Of a DNA stretch of 37,403 nucleotides, positions 1-7,716 are shown one piece after another. Position 1 is the stretch's first letter. The number at the start of each line of letters is the position of its first letter. The DNA lies in assembly GCA_026184295.1 (NCBI GenBank), contig JAHCJK010000039.1, positions 1-37,403 on the forward strand. Reading direction: 5' to 3'. Source of the stretch: Planctomycetota bacterium. GTDB lineage: Bacteria; Planctomycetota; SZUA-567; H5-PLA8. The notes under the pieces were generated by a model. That model saw only the letters and a list, made by a program, of their open reading frames with translations. It did no database searches and was not told the DNA's origin. Both the position numbers and the translations under genes were made by a program.

Positions 1-1
1 C

Positions 2-700
2 GGCTCCTGGATGCGCGCCACCTTGTATCTTTTCTGCCTCGCGTGCCTCTGGCGCGTCTTCTTTCAGGTCTGGGCCCATCACTTCGGATTCTGCCTGCTC
101 GTGGCGCCCCTTGCGACGCTCGGCGTAAGCCTGCACGAACTGCGTGAGGCCCCGCTCTTCCGCAAAGTGCATCCGAAGATCTGGGCGGGCCTGACCGGAG
201 GCCTGTTGGCCGGGTTGTGCGTGCAGCATGCGCTCGCGTCGGACGCGTACTACCGCCAGTACGGCGTGGACCTGCGCGCGCCGCGCGGCCACGTGAAATT
301 GAAGGAAGGCGGCGGCCTGGGGGAAGTCGAGGCCGGCCTGGTGCGGTTTCTGGAAAGGCTCCCGCCCGGCACGCGGGTGCTTCCGTTTCCGCAGGGGGTG
401 GGCGCGGTCTTTTTCAGCGGGCAGGAGAACTCGAACCGCGCGCTCCTCTTCTATCCGGTGAACTTTCTGGACGACGCCGACGAGGACGCGATGCTGCGCG
501 ACCTGGAGGCCCGGCCGCCGGACGTGATCCTGTGGGGCATGGGCGCGGATTTCGTCGATTACCGGCGCGGCATCTTCGGGAAGGATTACGCGCGGCGCGT
601 CTGCGCGTGGATCGAGGCGCGGTACGAGCCGTGGCTGATGGTCGGCGAAGGCGACGTGGTGCGGGTGATGCGGCCCCGGCGGTCGCCCGCGGCGCCCTAA
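2..700 (+). CDS. C-terminal part of a membrane protein, glycosyltransferase-39/ArnT-like (partial)
   Basis: The reading frame is open to the left edge of the window, so this is the 3' end of a longer gene; the ATG at 11 is probably internal. The visible part begins with two or three hydrophobic segments (about residues 4-20, 25-40 and 58-75), followed by a soluble tail of about 150 residues that ends in an Arg/Pro-rich stretch. The architecture of a multi-span membrane region followed by a soluble C-terminal domain is that of integral-membrane mannosyl/arabinosyl-type glycosyltransferases, but the catalytic first loop lies outside the window, so the family is an inference. Its stop TAA (698-700) interlocks with the stop of the convergent SDR gene inside the tetranucleotide CTAA. 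Confidence 0.6.
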   Translation, partial: GSWMRATLYLFCLACLWRVFFQVWAHHFGFCLLVAPLATLGVSLHELREAPLFRKVHPKIWAGLTGGLLAGLCVQHALASDAYYRQYGVDLRAPRGHVKLKEGGGLGEVEAGLVRFLERLPPGTRVLPFPQGVGAVFFSGQENSNRALLFYPVNFLDDADEDAMLRDLEARPPDVILWGMGADFVDYRRGIFGKDYARRVCAWIEARYEPWLMVGEGDVVRVMRPRRSPAAP

Positions 701-1419
701 ATATAGCCCTGCCTGGTCGGGACGATCACCAGTTCGCGCACGCAGGCGCGCGGGGGCAGGCAGGCGGTCATGAGCACGGCGTCGGCGACGTCCTCGGGCT
801 TCATCATGCGCGCGCGGTGTTCGGGCGTGACGGGGGACGGGCGGTTCTTGAGGATCGGCGTATCGACTTCGCCCGGGTAGATGTTCGTCACGCGGATGCC
901 CAGGTCCTTCACTTCCTCGCCGACGCTGATGCCCAGGGCCGTCATCGCGAACTTGGAGGCGTTGTAGCCCACGCCGCCCAGGGGCGAGGCGCGCTTGCCG
1001 CTGATGGAACTGACGTTCACGATCAGGCCGTCGCCGCGCTCCTTCATCTGCGGCAGCACCGCGCGGACGCAGTTGTACGCGCCGGTCGCGTTCACCTTCA
1101 GGAGCAGGTCCCAGTTCTCGGGGCTCAGGTCGCCCATCATGCGCTTGGGCACGTTGATGCCGGCGGCGTTGACGAGAATGTCGATGCGCCCGAGTTCCTT
1201 CGCGGCCCACGCGAACAGGGCTTCGACGTCCGCGCGTTCCGAGACGTCCGCCGCCTTGAACAGCAGGCCCGGCGCGCGCGCGGCGGCTTCCTTGAGCACG
1301 TCTTCGCGGCGGCCGCAGATGGCGACGCGGCAGCCTTCCTTCATCAAGGCCGCAGCCGTGGCTTCGCCGATGCCCGAACCGCCGCCCGTGACCAGCGCCG
1401 TCTTGCCCTGCAGTCGCAT
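697..1419 (-). CDS. SDR-family NAD(P)-dependent oxidoreductase
   Basis: A 240-residue classical short-chain dehydrogenase/reductase. The Rossmann cofactor motif TGGGSGIG is at residues 11-18, the structural NAAG at 84-87, and the catalytic tetrad is complete: N110, S138 (in NVSSIS), Y152 and K156 (YNASK). After the dinucleotide fold, PGEVDTPI matches the usual PG motif. Length is normal for the family. Cytoplasmic; the substrate cannot be read from sequence, and the family includes 3-oxoacyl-ACP reductases and many alcohol and sugar dehydrogenases. The ATG at 1419 has an AAGGAG Shine-Dalgarno about 6 nt upstream. It lies 33 bp downstream of mscL on the same strand and could be co-transcribed with it. 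It converges with the gene to the left with overlapping stops. Confidence 0.92.
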   Translation of the reverse strand: MRLQGKTALVTGGGSGIGEATAAALMKEGCRVAICGRREDVLKEAAARAPGLLFKAADVSERADVEALFAWAAKELGRIDILVNAAGINVPKRMMGDLSPENWDLLLKVNATGAYNCVRAVLPQMKERGDGLIVNVSSISGKRASPLGGVGYNASKFAMTALGISVGEEVKDLGIRVTNIYPGEVDTPILKNRPSPVTPEHRARMMKPEDVADAVLMTACLPPRACVRELVIVPTRQGYI

Positions 1420-1452
1420 GGGATGCTCCTTCGTTCGATCGTATCGAAGAGT

Positions 1453-1878
1453 CTAGCGCGGCTTGGCCAGCGCGTCGCGGATCTCGCGCAGCAGCAGCAC
1501 GTCCTCGGGCGTCTTGGGGGGCTCGGGCGCGGGCTTGGGTTCTTCGCGGCGCAGCGAATTGATCGCCTTGACCATCACGAAAACCGCCAGCGCCACGAGC
1601 GTGAAATCCAGGACCGACTGGAGAAAGACGCCGTAGGTCAGCACCGGCGCGCTGGCCGCCTTGGCCGCCTCGAGGTTCTCGTACGTCTTGCCGTCCAGCG
1701 CGACGAAGAGGCCCTTGAAATCCACCCGGCCCGTCAGCAGGCCCAGCGGGGGCATCACCACGTCGCTGACCAGGGAGGAGACGATCTTTCCGAAGGCCGC
1801 GCCGATGATGACGCCGACGGCCATGTCCATCGCGTTGCCTTTGACCGCGAAATCGCGGAACTCCTTCACGAAGCCCAT
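1453..1878 (-). CDS. mscL: Large-conductance mechanosensitive channel MscL
   Basis: MscL forms a homopentameric inner-membrane pore that opens under membrane tension and releases solutes during hypo-osmotic shock. The protein begins [15 protein letters not shown], the typical amphipathic N-terminal helix, followed by TM1 ([19 protein letters not shown]), the periplasmic loop, TM2 (about residues 84-105) and a charged cytoplasmic helix ([13 protein letters not shown]). The start was set at 1878 rather than the longer in-frame ATG at 1914, because AGGAGA lies 8 nt before 1878 and family members start there; this gives 141 residues, close to the usual ~136. The C-terminal linker is Pro-rich ([12 protein letters not shown]). 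It sits between an uncharacterised membrane protein and the SDR gene, all on the minus strand. Confidence 0.97.
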   Translation of the reverse strand: MGFVKEFRDFAVKGNAMDMAVGVIIGAAFGKIVSSLVSDVVMPPLGLLTGRVDFKGLFVALDGKTYENLEAAKAASAPVLTYGVFLQSVLDFTLVALAVFVMVKAINSLRREEPKPAPEPPKTPEDVLLLREIRDALAKPR

Positions 1879-1950
1879 GTGCGCGCTCTCCTGTCGGGTT
1901 TTGGACTCCGGCATGCTAGCCGAAGGCGAAGGCCGCGCCAGCCTGCGGGT

Positions 1951-2976
1951 TCAGCTTTGCGGGCGCGCCGACAGGATCGTCGTGAGCACGCCCTTCAGCC
2001 AGACGCGCTCGGGGGCCTTCAGGCCCGAGCCGAACGTGAGCGTGCGGCGGTCGCTGCGCGCGACCACGCAGCCGGCGCGTTCGAGCAGTTCCTCGAGTTC
2101 GGAGGCGGGAATTTCCGCGCGCCTGACCAGCAGAGGGAGGCGCCGTTCGAGCAGCAAGCGGCGCGAGGATGCGCGCACGCGCTCCCGCGCGAGCGCCGCC
2201 GGGACCGCGCCGCAGGCCACCACGAACATGACGATCCCGAAGAAGATCAGCGGCACGTTGCCGAAGGCGAGCGCGCCGATGGCCGCGGCGGCGACGGCCG
2301 TCACCGAAAGGATCGCGCAGCCCGGCGCGGGACGCGGCAGGTCGAAGACCGCCTCGTCGCCTTCCACGTGGTGGACGACGCGGCAGCCGTCGGGCATGCG
2401 GGCGGGCGGCGCGGGCACTTCGCCCAGGCGCTCGGCGCGCTGCTGCAGCGATTCGTCCAGGGTCCCGGCTTCGCGGATGCTCTGCCCCTGGCCGGAGTAA
2501 TCGTGGATGCGGACGTTCGCGAACTTGGCGACGCGCTCGGCCAGGTTGCGCGAGGTCTCGTAGGCGCGGTGCTCGTCGAATTTGAGCTGCATGTCCACGC
2601 CTTCCAGGCGCACGACGTACACGGTGTAGGAGGAATTCTTGCTGCGGCGGGTCTCCGCCTTGATGGTGACCTCGCGCGCCTGCTCGAGCTTCGACTCCTT
2701 GCGCGAGAGCGGGAAGGGCAGGCCCCACCAGTCGGTGATCGTGCCCGCCCGCTTGTCCAGCGTGATGCCCGAGCGGTAAAAGACGATCCCGCCGCCGATC
2801 GCCGAGAAGATGCACCCGAAGACGCCGCCCGCCGCCGCGCCGCCCGGGTTCTTGCCGGTGAACAGCGCCGAGAGCGCGCCGAAGACCGCCACGAGCCCCA
2901 TGATCAGAAACGGGAGCCCGAAGAGCGACGCGCAGCCGCCGCCCGATTTGTGTTCGAGCACTTCCGGATCGTCCAT
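1951..2976 (-). CDS. Uncharacterised integral membrane protein
   Basis: A 341-residue protein of unknown function. Two hydrophobic segments near the N-terminus (about residues 16-40 and 48-68) precede a soluble beta-rich region (about 70-215); this contains GITLDKRAGTITDWWGLPF, a PH-like or DUF3592-like run in which a membrane protein carries short beta strands. Two further membrane spans follow (about 223-262), then a basic C-terminal domain of about 75 residues. The four-span, two-soluble-domain layout is read directly; no family is recognised with confidence. The ATG at 2976 has no clear Shine-Dalgarno, so the start is tentative. It lies 72 bp upstream of mscL on the same strand. Confidence 0.75.
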   Translation of the reverse strand: MDDPEVLEHKSGGGCASLFGLPFLIMGLVAVFGALSALFTGKNPGGAAAGGVFGCIFSAIGGGIVFYRSGITLDKRAGTITDWWGLPFPLSRKESKLEQAREVTIKAETRRSKNSSYTVYVVRLEGVDMQLKFDEHRAYETSRNLAERVAKFANVRIHDYSGQGQSIREAGTLDESLQQRAERLGEVPAPPARMPDGCRVVHHVEGDEAVFDLPRPAPGCAILSVTAVAAAAIGALAFGNVPLIFFGIVMFVVACGAVPAALARERVRASSRRLLLERRLPLLVRRAEIPASELEELLERAGCVVARSDRRTLTFGSGLKAPERVWLKGVLTTILSARPQS

Positions 2977-3028
2977 GGGGGCACTTTAGCGGGCCGTTGC
3001 GCTCCCGCAACGTACCGGACGGGCGGCC

Positions 3029-3057
3029 AAAAAAATCCCCGGCGTTTCGCGCCGGGG
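3029..3057 (-). terminator. Rho-independent terminator
   Basis: A perfect 8-bp GC stem (CCCCGGCG / CGCCGGGG) with a 5-nt loop at 3037-3057 is followed, reading the minus strand, by seven T residues (3029-3035). It lies 30 bp past the stop of the secreted protein at 3087-3755 and separates it from the membrane protein gene. Confidence 0.93.
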
Positions 3058-3086
3058 AGGCAATTCGAGGGAGCCCGCCGGAAGCG

Positions 3087-3755
3087 CTATTCGTCTTCCA
3101 GTTTTCCGGGCTGGGTCTTCTTTTCTTCCTTCTTGGGAGGCGCGCCGGTCTTTTCTTCGCCCAGGCCCGGGATGCCGCCCATCTTTTCCGGCTTCTTCTC
3201 TTCGGGTTCGGGCGGGCCGGCGTCGGTCTTCTTCTCTTCGGGGCGCTTGCGTTCGAACTTCTCCGGCGGGGTCTTCTCCAGCTTGGCGACGGACGTGGGG
3301 TTGGCGGCCACGGCCATCTTGCACGCGTTGATGAAGTCCACCGCGGTGCCCTGGTTGTTCTTCCACCACCCGCCAACCACCGTGCCGTCGCAGGTCAGCA
3401 CGAAGAGCGCGGCGGAGCCCACGGCTTTGGAGGTGAGCGTTTCGGGAAAGCCCAGGTCGTCGGCGCGGACCTTGACCTTGTACAGGTCCTTCACCGCTTC
3501 CTGAACCTTGGGGTTGGGCACCTTCTGGCCCAGGCCGAGCAGCGTCACTTCAAAGTATTGGGCGGTGTTGTTGCCGGTCTTGACCGTCGAATCGTAGATA
3601 TAAAGGAGCACGGGCTGCTTGCGCGCGCGTACGCCGTTCAGATCGGTGCGGTTCCAGCCCGCCGTCTCGTCCGCGCCCGCCACGAACGTCGCCGCGTGCG
3701 CCGAGGCGCAGGCCAGCAAACCTACCCCCACGAACATCGCCAGTGCACGACCCAT
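3087..3755 (-). CDS. Secreted protein, thioredoxin-fold-like domain with charged Lys/Glu/Pro tail
   Basis: A 222-residue exported protein. The first ~21 residues form a Sec signal peptide (hydrophobic FVGVGLLACASAHA, cleavage likely after AHA). The mature N-terminal ~125 residues resemble a thioredoxin-like fold of the type found in PVC bacteria (KQPVLLYIYDS, later SAALFVLTCDGTVVGGW). There is no CxxC redox motif, so a disulfide role is not supported; a single Cys remains in LTCDG. From about residue 150 the sequence becomes a low-complexity tail rich in K, E and P that contains GGIPGLGEEK. The ATG has a GGGGGG-type ribosome site upstream and a strong terminator downstream, so it is probably a single transcription unit. 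Function unknown. Confidence 0.8.
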   Translation of the reverse strand: MGRALAMFVGVGLLACASAHAATFVAGADETAGWNRTDLNGVRARKQPVLLYIYDSTVKTGNNTAQYFEVTLLGLGQKVPNPKVQEAVKDLYKVKVRADDLGFPETLTSKAVGSAALFVLTCDGTVVGGWWKNNQGTAVDFINACKMAVAANPTSVAKLEKTPPEKFERKRPEEKKTDAGPPEPEEKKPEKMGGIPGLGEEKTGAPPKKEEKKTQPGKLEDE

Positions 3756-3942
3756 GCAAAACCCCCCTGTGGATGTGTGGATGGGATGACCTCGCGGTGA
3801 ATTCCAGGTGTTTCATGATACCCCCCGAACACCCGCCATGGCAACGATTATCCTCCACGCCGCCCCGGAAACGCGGAAAACATCCTTCTATTTTTGACAC
3901 GATTTCGGCGCTCAAATCGAGCCATGCGGACCGAACGGTAGG

Positions 3943-4635
3943 TTAGGTTTTCCGCTGCGCCATGCGCCGGAATTGCCCGGGCGTCACCCCGGTCTGGCGT
4001 TTGAAATCGGCCACGAATTGAGACGCGCTGCGCAGCCCGACGCGGCGCGCGATCTCGCCCACCTTGCGGCGGGTGGTCAAAAGGTCCGCGCGCGCGGCCT
4101 CGCTGCGCAGCCGGCGGACTTCCTCGCGGAAGGGCCGCCCGGCGATTTCCGCGAAGCAGCGCGAGAGATGCCCTTCGCTCAGTTCCAGTTCGGCCGCGTA
4201 CTGCGCCAGCGTGCGCGGGTCGGCCAGGCCGGCGCGCAGGTCTTCGCGGATCGACGCGACCACGCGTTCCATGCGGTTCCGGCCGGCGGGCTTCACCCGC
4301 GCGATCAGTCCATCCACGTAGCCGCGCATCGCCCGGCAGACCCCCGCCCACGAACGGAGGCCGCTCAACCGCCGCAGAAACGCGAGGTGTTCCTGCAGGA
4401 GCGCGGCGCTGGGCGCGCCGCCGCAGCGCGCGCCGCGCAGGCAGGCGCTGGCCGTCTGCGCGCAGCGGAGCTTGCGCAGCGTCAGGTCCGGCCCGCTCTG
4501 GCGCACGAAGATCGCCAGGAGTTCCGCCAGGTCGCGGCGCGCGCCCGCGCGGCGGCCGTACTCGATCTCCGTCGCCAGTTTGGGAAGGAGTTCCCAGCGG
4601 TAGGCGCGCACCGGCTTCTGAATATCCATAAACAC
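3943..4635 (-). CDS. AraC-family transcriptional regulator
   Basis: A 230-residue regulator with a C-terminal AraC/XylS DNA-binding domain (about residues 125-226). The first helix-turn-helix is at about LAQYAAELELSEGHLSRCF and the second at about VGEIARRVGLRSASQFVADF, followed by the signature KRQTGVTPGQFRR. The N-terminal ~110 residues contain several Cys and Arg and are not a recognisable cupin; they may sense a ligand by another fold. It is divergently transcribed from an EctD-like dioxygenase across 120 bp, so it is a likely regulator of that gene (inference). Starts are GTG at 4635 or ATG at 4629; neither has a Shine-Dalgarno, and a TATGAT box lies only 5 nt before the GTG, suggesting a leaderless message. 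Confidence 0.9.
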   Translation of the reverse strand: MFMDIQKPVRAYRWELLPKLATEIEYGRRAGARRDLAELLAIFVRQSGPDLTLRKLRCAQTASACLRGARCGGAPSAALLQEHLAFLRRLSGLRSWAGVCRAMRGYVDGLIARVKPAGRNRMERVVASIREDLRAGLADPRTLAQYAAELELSEGHLSRCFAEIAGRPFREEVRRLRSEAARADLLTTRRKVGEIARRVGLRSASQFVADFKRQTGVTPGQFRRMAQRKT

Positions 4636-4755
4636 CGTATATCATACTTTCGCTAATTTTGGCAGACCTGCGATATGGCCGGGGGCCCCCGGCGGCGGGT
4701 AGATTCCCCTGCGTCGTCGAAGGAAGAACATCAACCCCCTGCCAGGAGACCGACC
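4636..4755. promoter_or_regulatory. Divergent promoter/operator region between AraC regulator and dioxygenase
   Basis: This 120-bp spacer carries the promoters of both genes. For the regulator, TATGAT (minus strand, 4641-4646) matches a -10 box. A perfect 16-bp palindrome, GCCGGGGGCCCCCGGC, lies at 4678-4693, and the AT-rich near-palindrome GTATATCATAC at 4637-4647. Either could be an operator, or the GC palindrome a transcript hairpin. The binding protein is inferred from position only. Confidence 0.5.
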
Positions 4756-5511
4756 ATGCCGTGGAGCGACGCGGAGTACGCCGAGTTCAGGAAGAACGGA
4801 TACCGCCTGGTGCGCGGGCTGCTTTCGCCGCAGGAGATCGCCGGGCTGAACGCCGACGTTCCGGCGCTGCTGAACGGCGACGAGGCCGCCGACCGGATGC
4901 ACCGCGAACGCGAGAAGTCCGGCGCGGTGCGGCAGGTCTACGGCGCGGACCGGTACGCCCCGCGCTACCGCGCGCTGGCGCGCCATCCGGAAATCCTGGG
5001 CCCCGTCCGCGAACTCACCGGCAACGACGTGTACGTCTGGCACAGCAAGATCAACGTGAAAGACGCCTTCGAAGGCACCGTATGGCTCTGGCACCAGGAC
5101 TACGGCTATTGGATGTGGGACGGCGTCGAACCGAAGCTGATCTCCGTGATGGTGCTGCTCGACCGCGCGACGATCAACAACGGCTGCCTGATGGTCGTGG
5201 CGGGCTCGCACACATGGGGGCGGCAGGAACACTACGCCGACACCGTGACGACGAGCTACAAGCAGTGGTGCCTGGACGTGCCGACGCTGAAGGAACGCGT
5301 CCGCGAGGACGACATCCGCCACATCACGGGCGAACCCGGCGACGTGCTCTTTTTCGACTGCAACCTCGTGCACGGTTCGGGGCACAACATGTCGCCGCTG
5401 CCGCGCAAGACCTTCATCGTCGCGTACAACGACCTGGCCAACAAACCGAAGCCCGTCGAGAACCCGCGCCCGGACTGGGTGGTCGCGCGGGAGTTCGAGG
5501 CCGTGCGGTAA
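4756..5511 (+). CDS. Phytanoyl-CoA-dioxygenase-family (EctD-like) Fe(II)/2-oxoglutarate oxygenase
   Basis: A 251-residue non-haem iron dioxygenase of the PhyH superfamily. The iron triad is visible as H113-x-D115 (LWHQDYGYW) and the distal H206 (LVHGSGHN), with R217 (SPLPRK) placed to bind 2-oxoglutarate. The HQDY...W...DG block and LVHGSGHN-x-SP-x-PRK are close to the ectoine hydroxylase pattern. No ectoine synthesis genes are nearby, so the substrate is unknown; EctD-like is a family statement, not a function call. The start was moved from an ATG at 4675 to 4756, which has AGGAGA 6 nt upstream and begins at the conserved first helix. It is divergent from the AraC regulator and ends 15 bp before the convergent vapC. 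Confidence 0.92.
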   Translation: MPWSDAEYAEFRKNGYRLVRGLLSPQEIAGLNADVPALLNGDEAADRMHREREKSGAVRQVYGADRYAPRYRALARHPEILGPVRELTGNDVYVWHSKINVKDAFEGTVWLWHQDYGYWMWDGVEPKLISVMVLLDRATINNGCLMVVAGSHTWGRQEHYADTVTTSYKQWCLDVPTLKERVREDDIRHITGEPGDVLFFDCNLVHGSGHNMSPLPRKTFIVAYNDLANKPKPVENPRPDWVVAREFEAVR

Positions 5512-5526
5512 GACCGCTTCGAGCGT

Positions 5527-5925
5527 TCAGGCCCAGGATTCGTGCCGCAAGCCGGGGACCTGGCGGAATTCCCGGACGTTGTTGGTCACGAGCACGGCCG
5601 AGATACTGAGCGCATGCGCCGCGATCAGCAGATCGTGCGGGCCGATGGGCGTCCCTTTCCGTTCCAGTTCCGCGCGGATGCGCCCGTACACCTGGGCCGC
5701 TCGCACATCGAACGCAGGCAATTCGAAGGGGGCCAGGAACAGGTCGATCGCTTCGTGATTCATGCGAGCGAAACGGCTCTTCTCCGCGCCGAAGCGAAGT
5801 TCGGCCACGGTGATGGCGGACAGCGCCAGACGCCCCGGAGGATGTGCGCGCAGGCGATTCAGGAGCGCGGGCGGCTTTTTCCGGATGACATGGATGCAGG
5901 TATCCGTGTCGAGCAGGTAGGTCAC
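5527..5925 (-). CDS. vapC: VapC-type PIN-domain endoribonuclease toxin
   Basis: A 132-residue PIN-domain protein, the RNase toxin of a type II toxin-antitoxin pair. The Mg2+-binding acidic residues are in place: D6 (YLLDTDTCI), E42 (TVAELRFG) and D98 (GPHDLLIAA), followed by the conserved LVTNNVREF strand. The pattern matches VapC members that cut tRNA or other structured RNA; the target cannot be read from sequence. The start is a GTG at 5925 that overlaps the vapB stop as GTGA, so translation is probably coupled to the antitoxin. Full length with no sign of damage. Confidence 0.95.
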   Translation of the reverse strand: MTYLLDTDTCIHVIRKKPPALLNRLRAHPPGRLALSAITVAELRFGAEKSRFARMNHEAIDLFLAPFELPAFDVRAAQVYGRIRAELERKGTPIGPHDLLIAAHALSISAVLVTNNVREFRQVPGLRHESWA

Positions 5926-6161
5926 GCGCCAAAGGCTCGCTTGCGTTTTTGAACGCGCTTAGGCTGCGCCCGGTCCGCCAGGAAGTCCTCGCTGAAGTGG
6001 CGCAAGCCTTCTTCAAAGACCTCCCACTCCTTGCCCATGGGATACAGGACCACGGCCTGACCGACGCGCTTGATGCGCACCTGGCGGCCTTTCATGCGAT
6101 AGCTCTTGGGAAGCCGCACGGCCTGGCTTTGCCCGTTGCGAAAGAGTTTGGCGGTGTCCAT
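5922..6161 (-). CDS. vapB: VapB-type AbrB/SpoVT-fold antitoxin
   Basis: A 79-residue antitoxin. The N-terminal half, MDTAKLFRNGQSQAVRLPK, is the signature swapped-hairpin (AbrB/MazE-like) DNA-binding fold of VapB antitoxins; the C-terminal half (about 45-79) is the flexible toxin-binding part, with FSEDFLADR and a very basic end. The ATG at 6161 has GGGAGGA just upstream. It is the first gene of the vapBC operon and overlaps vapC by 4 nt. A double palindrome lies immediately upstream and is the expected autoregulatory site. Confidence 0.93.
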   Translation of the reverse strand: MDTAKLFRNGQSQAVRLPKSYRMKGRQVRIKRVGQAVVLYPMGKEWEVFEEGLRHFSEDFLADRAQPKRVQKRKRAFGA

Positions 6162-6171
6162 AAATCCTCCC

Positions 6172-6206
6172 GTATATACGTTAGTATATACTATTTCTGA
6201 GGACAA
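6172..6206 (-). promoter_or_regulatory. vapBC promoter with double palindromic operator
   Basis: Two identical 8-bp palindromes, GTATATAC, lie at 6172-6179 and 6184-6191, separated by GTTA. Reading the minus strand, TTGTCC (6206-6201) and TAACGT (6183-6178), spaced 17 bp, are possible -35 and -10 elements, so the operator covers the -10 and the start region. VapB dimers typically bind paired inverted repeats at this position; the specific assignment is inferred. Confidence 0.75.
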
Positions 6207-6262
6207 GCAATCGGCGGCATGGCAGGCTGTTCCTCGGCCCGCCTGCCCATAAAAGGAAGCTG

Positions 6263-6991
6263 TTACTTGCCGGCCAACATCGCCTGGACCGTGGGCAGGA
6301 TCGCGTCGGCCCAGATCTGGTAGCCCTTGGCGTTGGGGTGCAGCAGGTCGGGCATGATGTCCTTGCCCAGCGTGCCGTCGGCGGCCAGGAACTTGGCGTT
6401 GATATCGAGGTACTTGATCTTCTTGCCGTCGTCGAATTTGGCGATGAGCTTGTTCACGTCCTCGTTCTTGACGCGAAGGGGATCCTTGCTGGTCGCGCCG
6501 CGGGGGAAGATCGCGAGCAGCAGGATCTTCGAGGCGGGCTGGTGCTGTTCCACTTCCTTGATGATCGCCGCGATGCCGGCCGCGACGTCCTCGGCCTTGT
6601 CGCGGTTGTTCGTGCCGATCATGATCACGGTCAGCTTGGCCTGATAGCCTTCCAGTTCGCCGTTCTGGCAGCGCCACAGCACGTGCTCGGTGCGGTCGCC
6701 GCTGATCCCGAAGTTGGCCGCCTTCAGCGGCGCGAACGCCTTCGTCCAAACGGCCTTGCCGCCGCTGCGCCAGCCGTCGGTGATCGAATCGCCCAGGAAG
6801 AGCAGGTCGATGTTGCCCGCCTTGGCGACGGGCAGGAACCCTTCGTGGCGCTTCGGATCCTTCTGGACGGGTACGGTGGCCTTGGGCCCCGCGGCTGCCG
6901 GCGGCGGCGTGGCCGGCTTCTTCTCCTCGGCGCGCACGCTCAGCGCCACCACGCAGACCAGCAGAGAGGCACTCCAGCGTGCGCGCATCAT
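6263..6991 (-). CDS. Secreted SGNH/GDSL hydrolase
   Basis: A 242-residue exported esterase-like protein of the SGNH superfamily, closest in pattern to the PAF-acetylhydrolase-like/sialate-O-acetylesterase-type group. Signal peptide at residues 1-21 (hydrophobic LLVCVVALSVRA), then an Ala/Pro-rich linker. Block I is LFLGDSITDGW with nucleophile S69; block II is GISGD (G98); block III is IGTNN (N128); block V is DLLHPN with D215 and H218. The catalytic set is complete. The likely role is removing acyl or acetyl groups from sugars outside the cytoplasm; substrate unknown. The ATG at 6991 (or the adjacent ATG at 6988) has AAGGAG upstream. It lies 101 bp upstream of vapB on the same strand. Confidence 0.92.
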   Translation of the reverse strand: MMRARWSASLLVCVVALSVRAEEKKPATPPPAAAGPKATVPVQKDPKRHEGFLPVAKAGNIDLLFLGDSITDGWRSGGKAVWTKAFAPLKAANFGISGDRTEHVLWRCQNGELEGYQAKLTVIMIGTNNRDKAEDVAAGIAAIIKEVEQHQPASKILLLAIFPRGATSKDPLRVKNEDVNKLIAKFDDGKKIKYLDINAKFLAADGTLGKDIMPDLLHPNAKGYQIWADAILPTVQAMLAGK

Positions 6992-7075
6992 GGGGCAGCT
7001 CCTTTTTTCGAAGAAGGCTTCGGATACGGCGGAATCAGGTGTACACCTTGGCGGCGGTTCGGCAAGGCGCGGCCG

Positions 7076-7534
7076 TTACGCCACCGGCCAGACGATCTGC
7101 GTCTGGTACTTCGCGGCGTCCGGCTCTTTGCTGGGATCGGTGAGGTACACTTCCCACGGCGCGGCGGTGCCGCTCAGGCCCTGCTCTTTGATCCACGCTT
7201 CGACGCCGCGCCAGGCCTCGTGCAGGCTTTCGTATGGGCCGGTGTGGAGGTACGTCACGGCGCGGCCGCCGGGGAGTTCGCCCGCTTGTATCTCGCCCTG
7301 TGACGAGACGGCCTTCGCGACCGGCGCGCCGATGTCCATCTCCACGCGCTCGGCGCTGAACGCGAGGTAACGCGCGAACGGCGGACCGGCCATGAGGATT
7401 TCGCCGCTGGCGATCTTGGGCCCGAGAATGCCGCAGGCCTGCTGGATCGCGGCGCCGATCTCCGCCTGCGCGCAGACGCGGCGGACGGTGACGACGGCCT
7501 GCGGGTCGATCCGGGCGAACTGCGGCGTGGGCAT
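7076..7534 (-). CDS. GyrI-like small-molecule-binding (AraC effector-binding) domain protein
   Basis: A 152-residue stand-alone GyrI-like/SOUL-fold domain. Two repeated alpha-beta halves are visible, with the typical strand-helix ARYLAFSAERVEMDIGAPV, then LPGGRAVTYLHTGPYESL followed by a helix with W (HEAWRGVEAWIKEQGL) and a final WEVYLTDPSKEPD strand-loop motif. Proteins of this fold bind hydrophobic small molecules or inhibit gyrase; stand-alone members are often of unknown ligand. No DNA-binding domain is present. The ATG has GAGGAGA 6 nt upstream. A short gap separates it from the SGNH gene on the same strand. Confidence 0.85.
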   Translation of the reverse strand: MPTPQFARIDPQAVVTVRRVCAQAEIGAAIQQACGILGPKIASGEILMAGPPFARYLAFSAERVEMDIGAPVAKAVSSQGEIQAGELPGGRAVTYLHTGPYESLHEAWRGVEAWIKEQGLSGTAAPWEVYLTDPSKEPDAAKYQTQIVWPVA

Positions 7535-7716
7535 CGGACGTCTCCTCTATATAAGCTCAAGCGCGCTTACGCCCCACCTTACGGGTCCTCGTGAGGGGGC
7601 TCAATCGGAAACCTGCCCAACGGATCGAGAACTCCGTGAAGCTAGCTTGCGGTGGGCACGCGGGGGCCTAGAATCGCCCGTGGAAGCAGACGAGCCCCAT
7701 TCTCAAGGAGCCGAGC

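Noticed and set aside
217..3504. A 1095-residue ORF on the plus strand
   Set aside because: It runs antisense through SDR, mscL and a membrane protein, has an Arg/His/Ala-rich composition, and is a GC-shadow frame. The same applies to long frames at 8887-10845, 14735-16777, 25392-27788 and 33032-35467.
4756..5511. Ectoine hydroxylase ectD
   Set aside because: The motif pattern is similar, but no ectoine synthesis genes are nearby and the PhyH superfamily has many substrates.
5922..6749. 275-residue protein continuing from vapB
   Set aside because: The upstream part is a shadow of the SGNH gene; the vapB start at 6161 has a strong ribosome site and the family's N-terminus.
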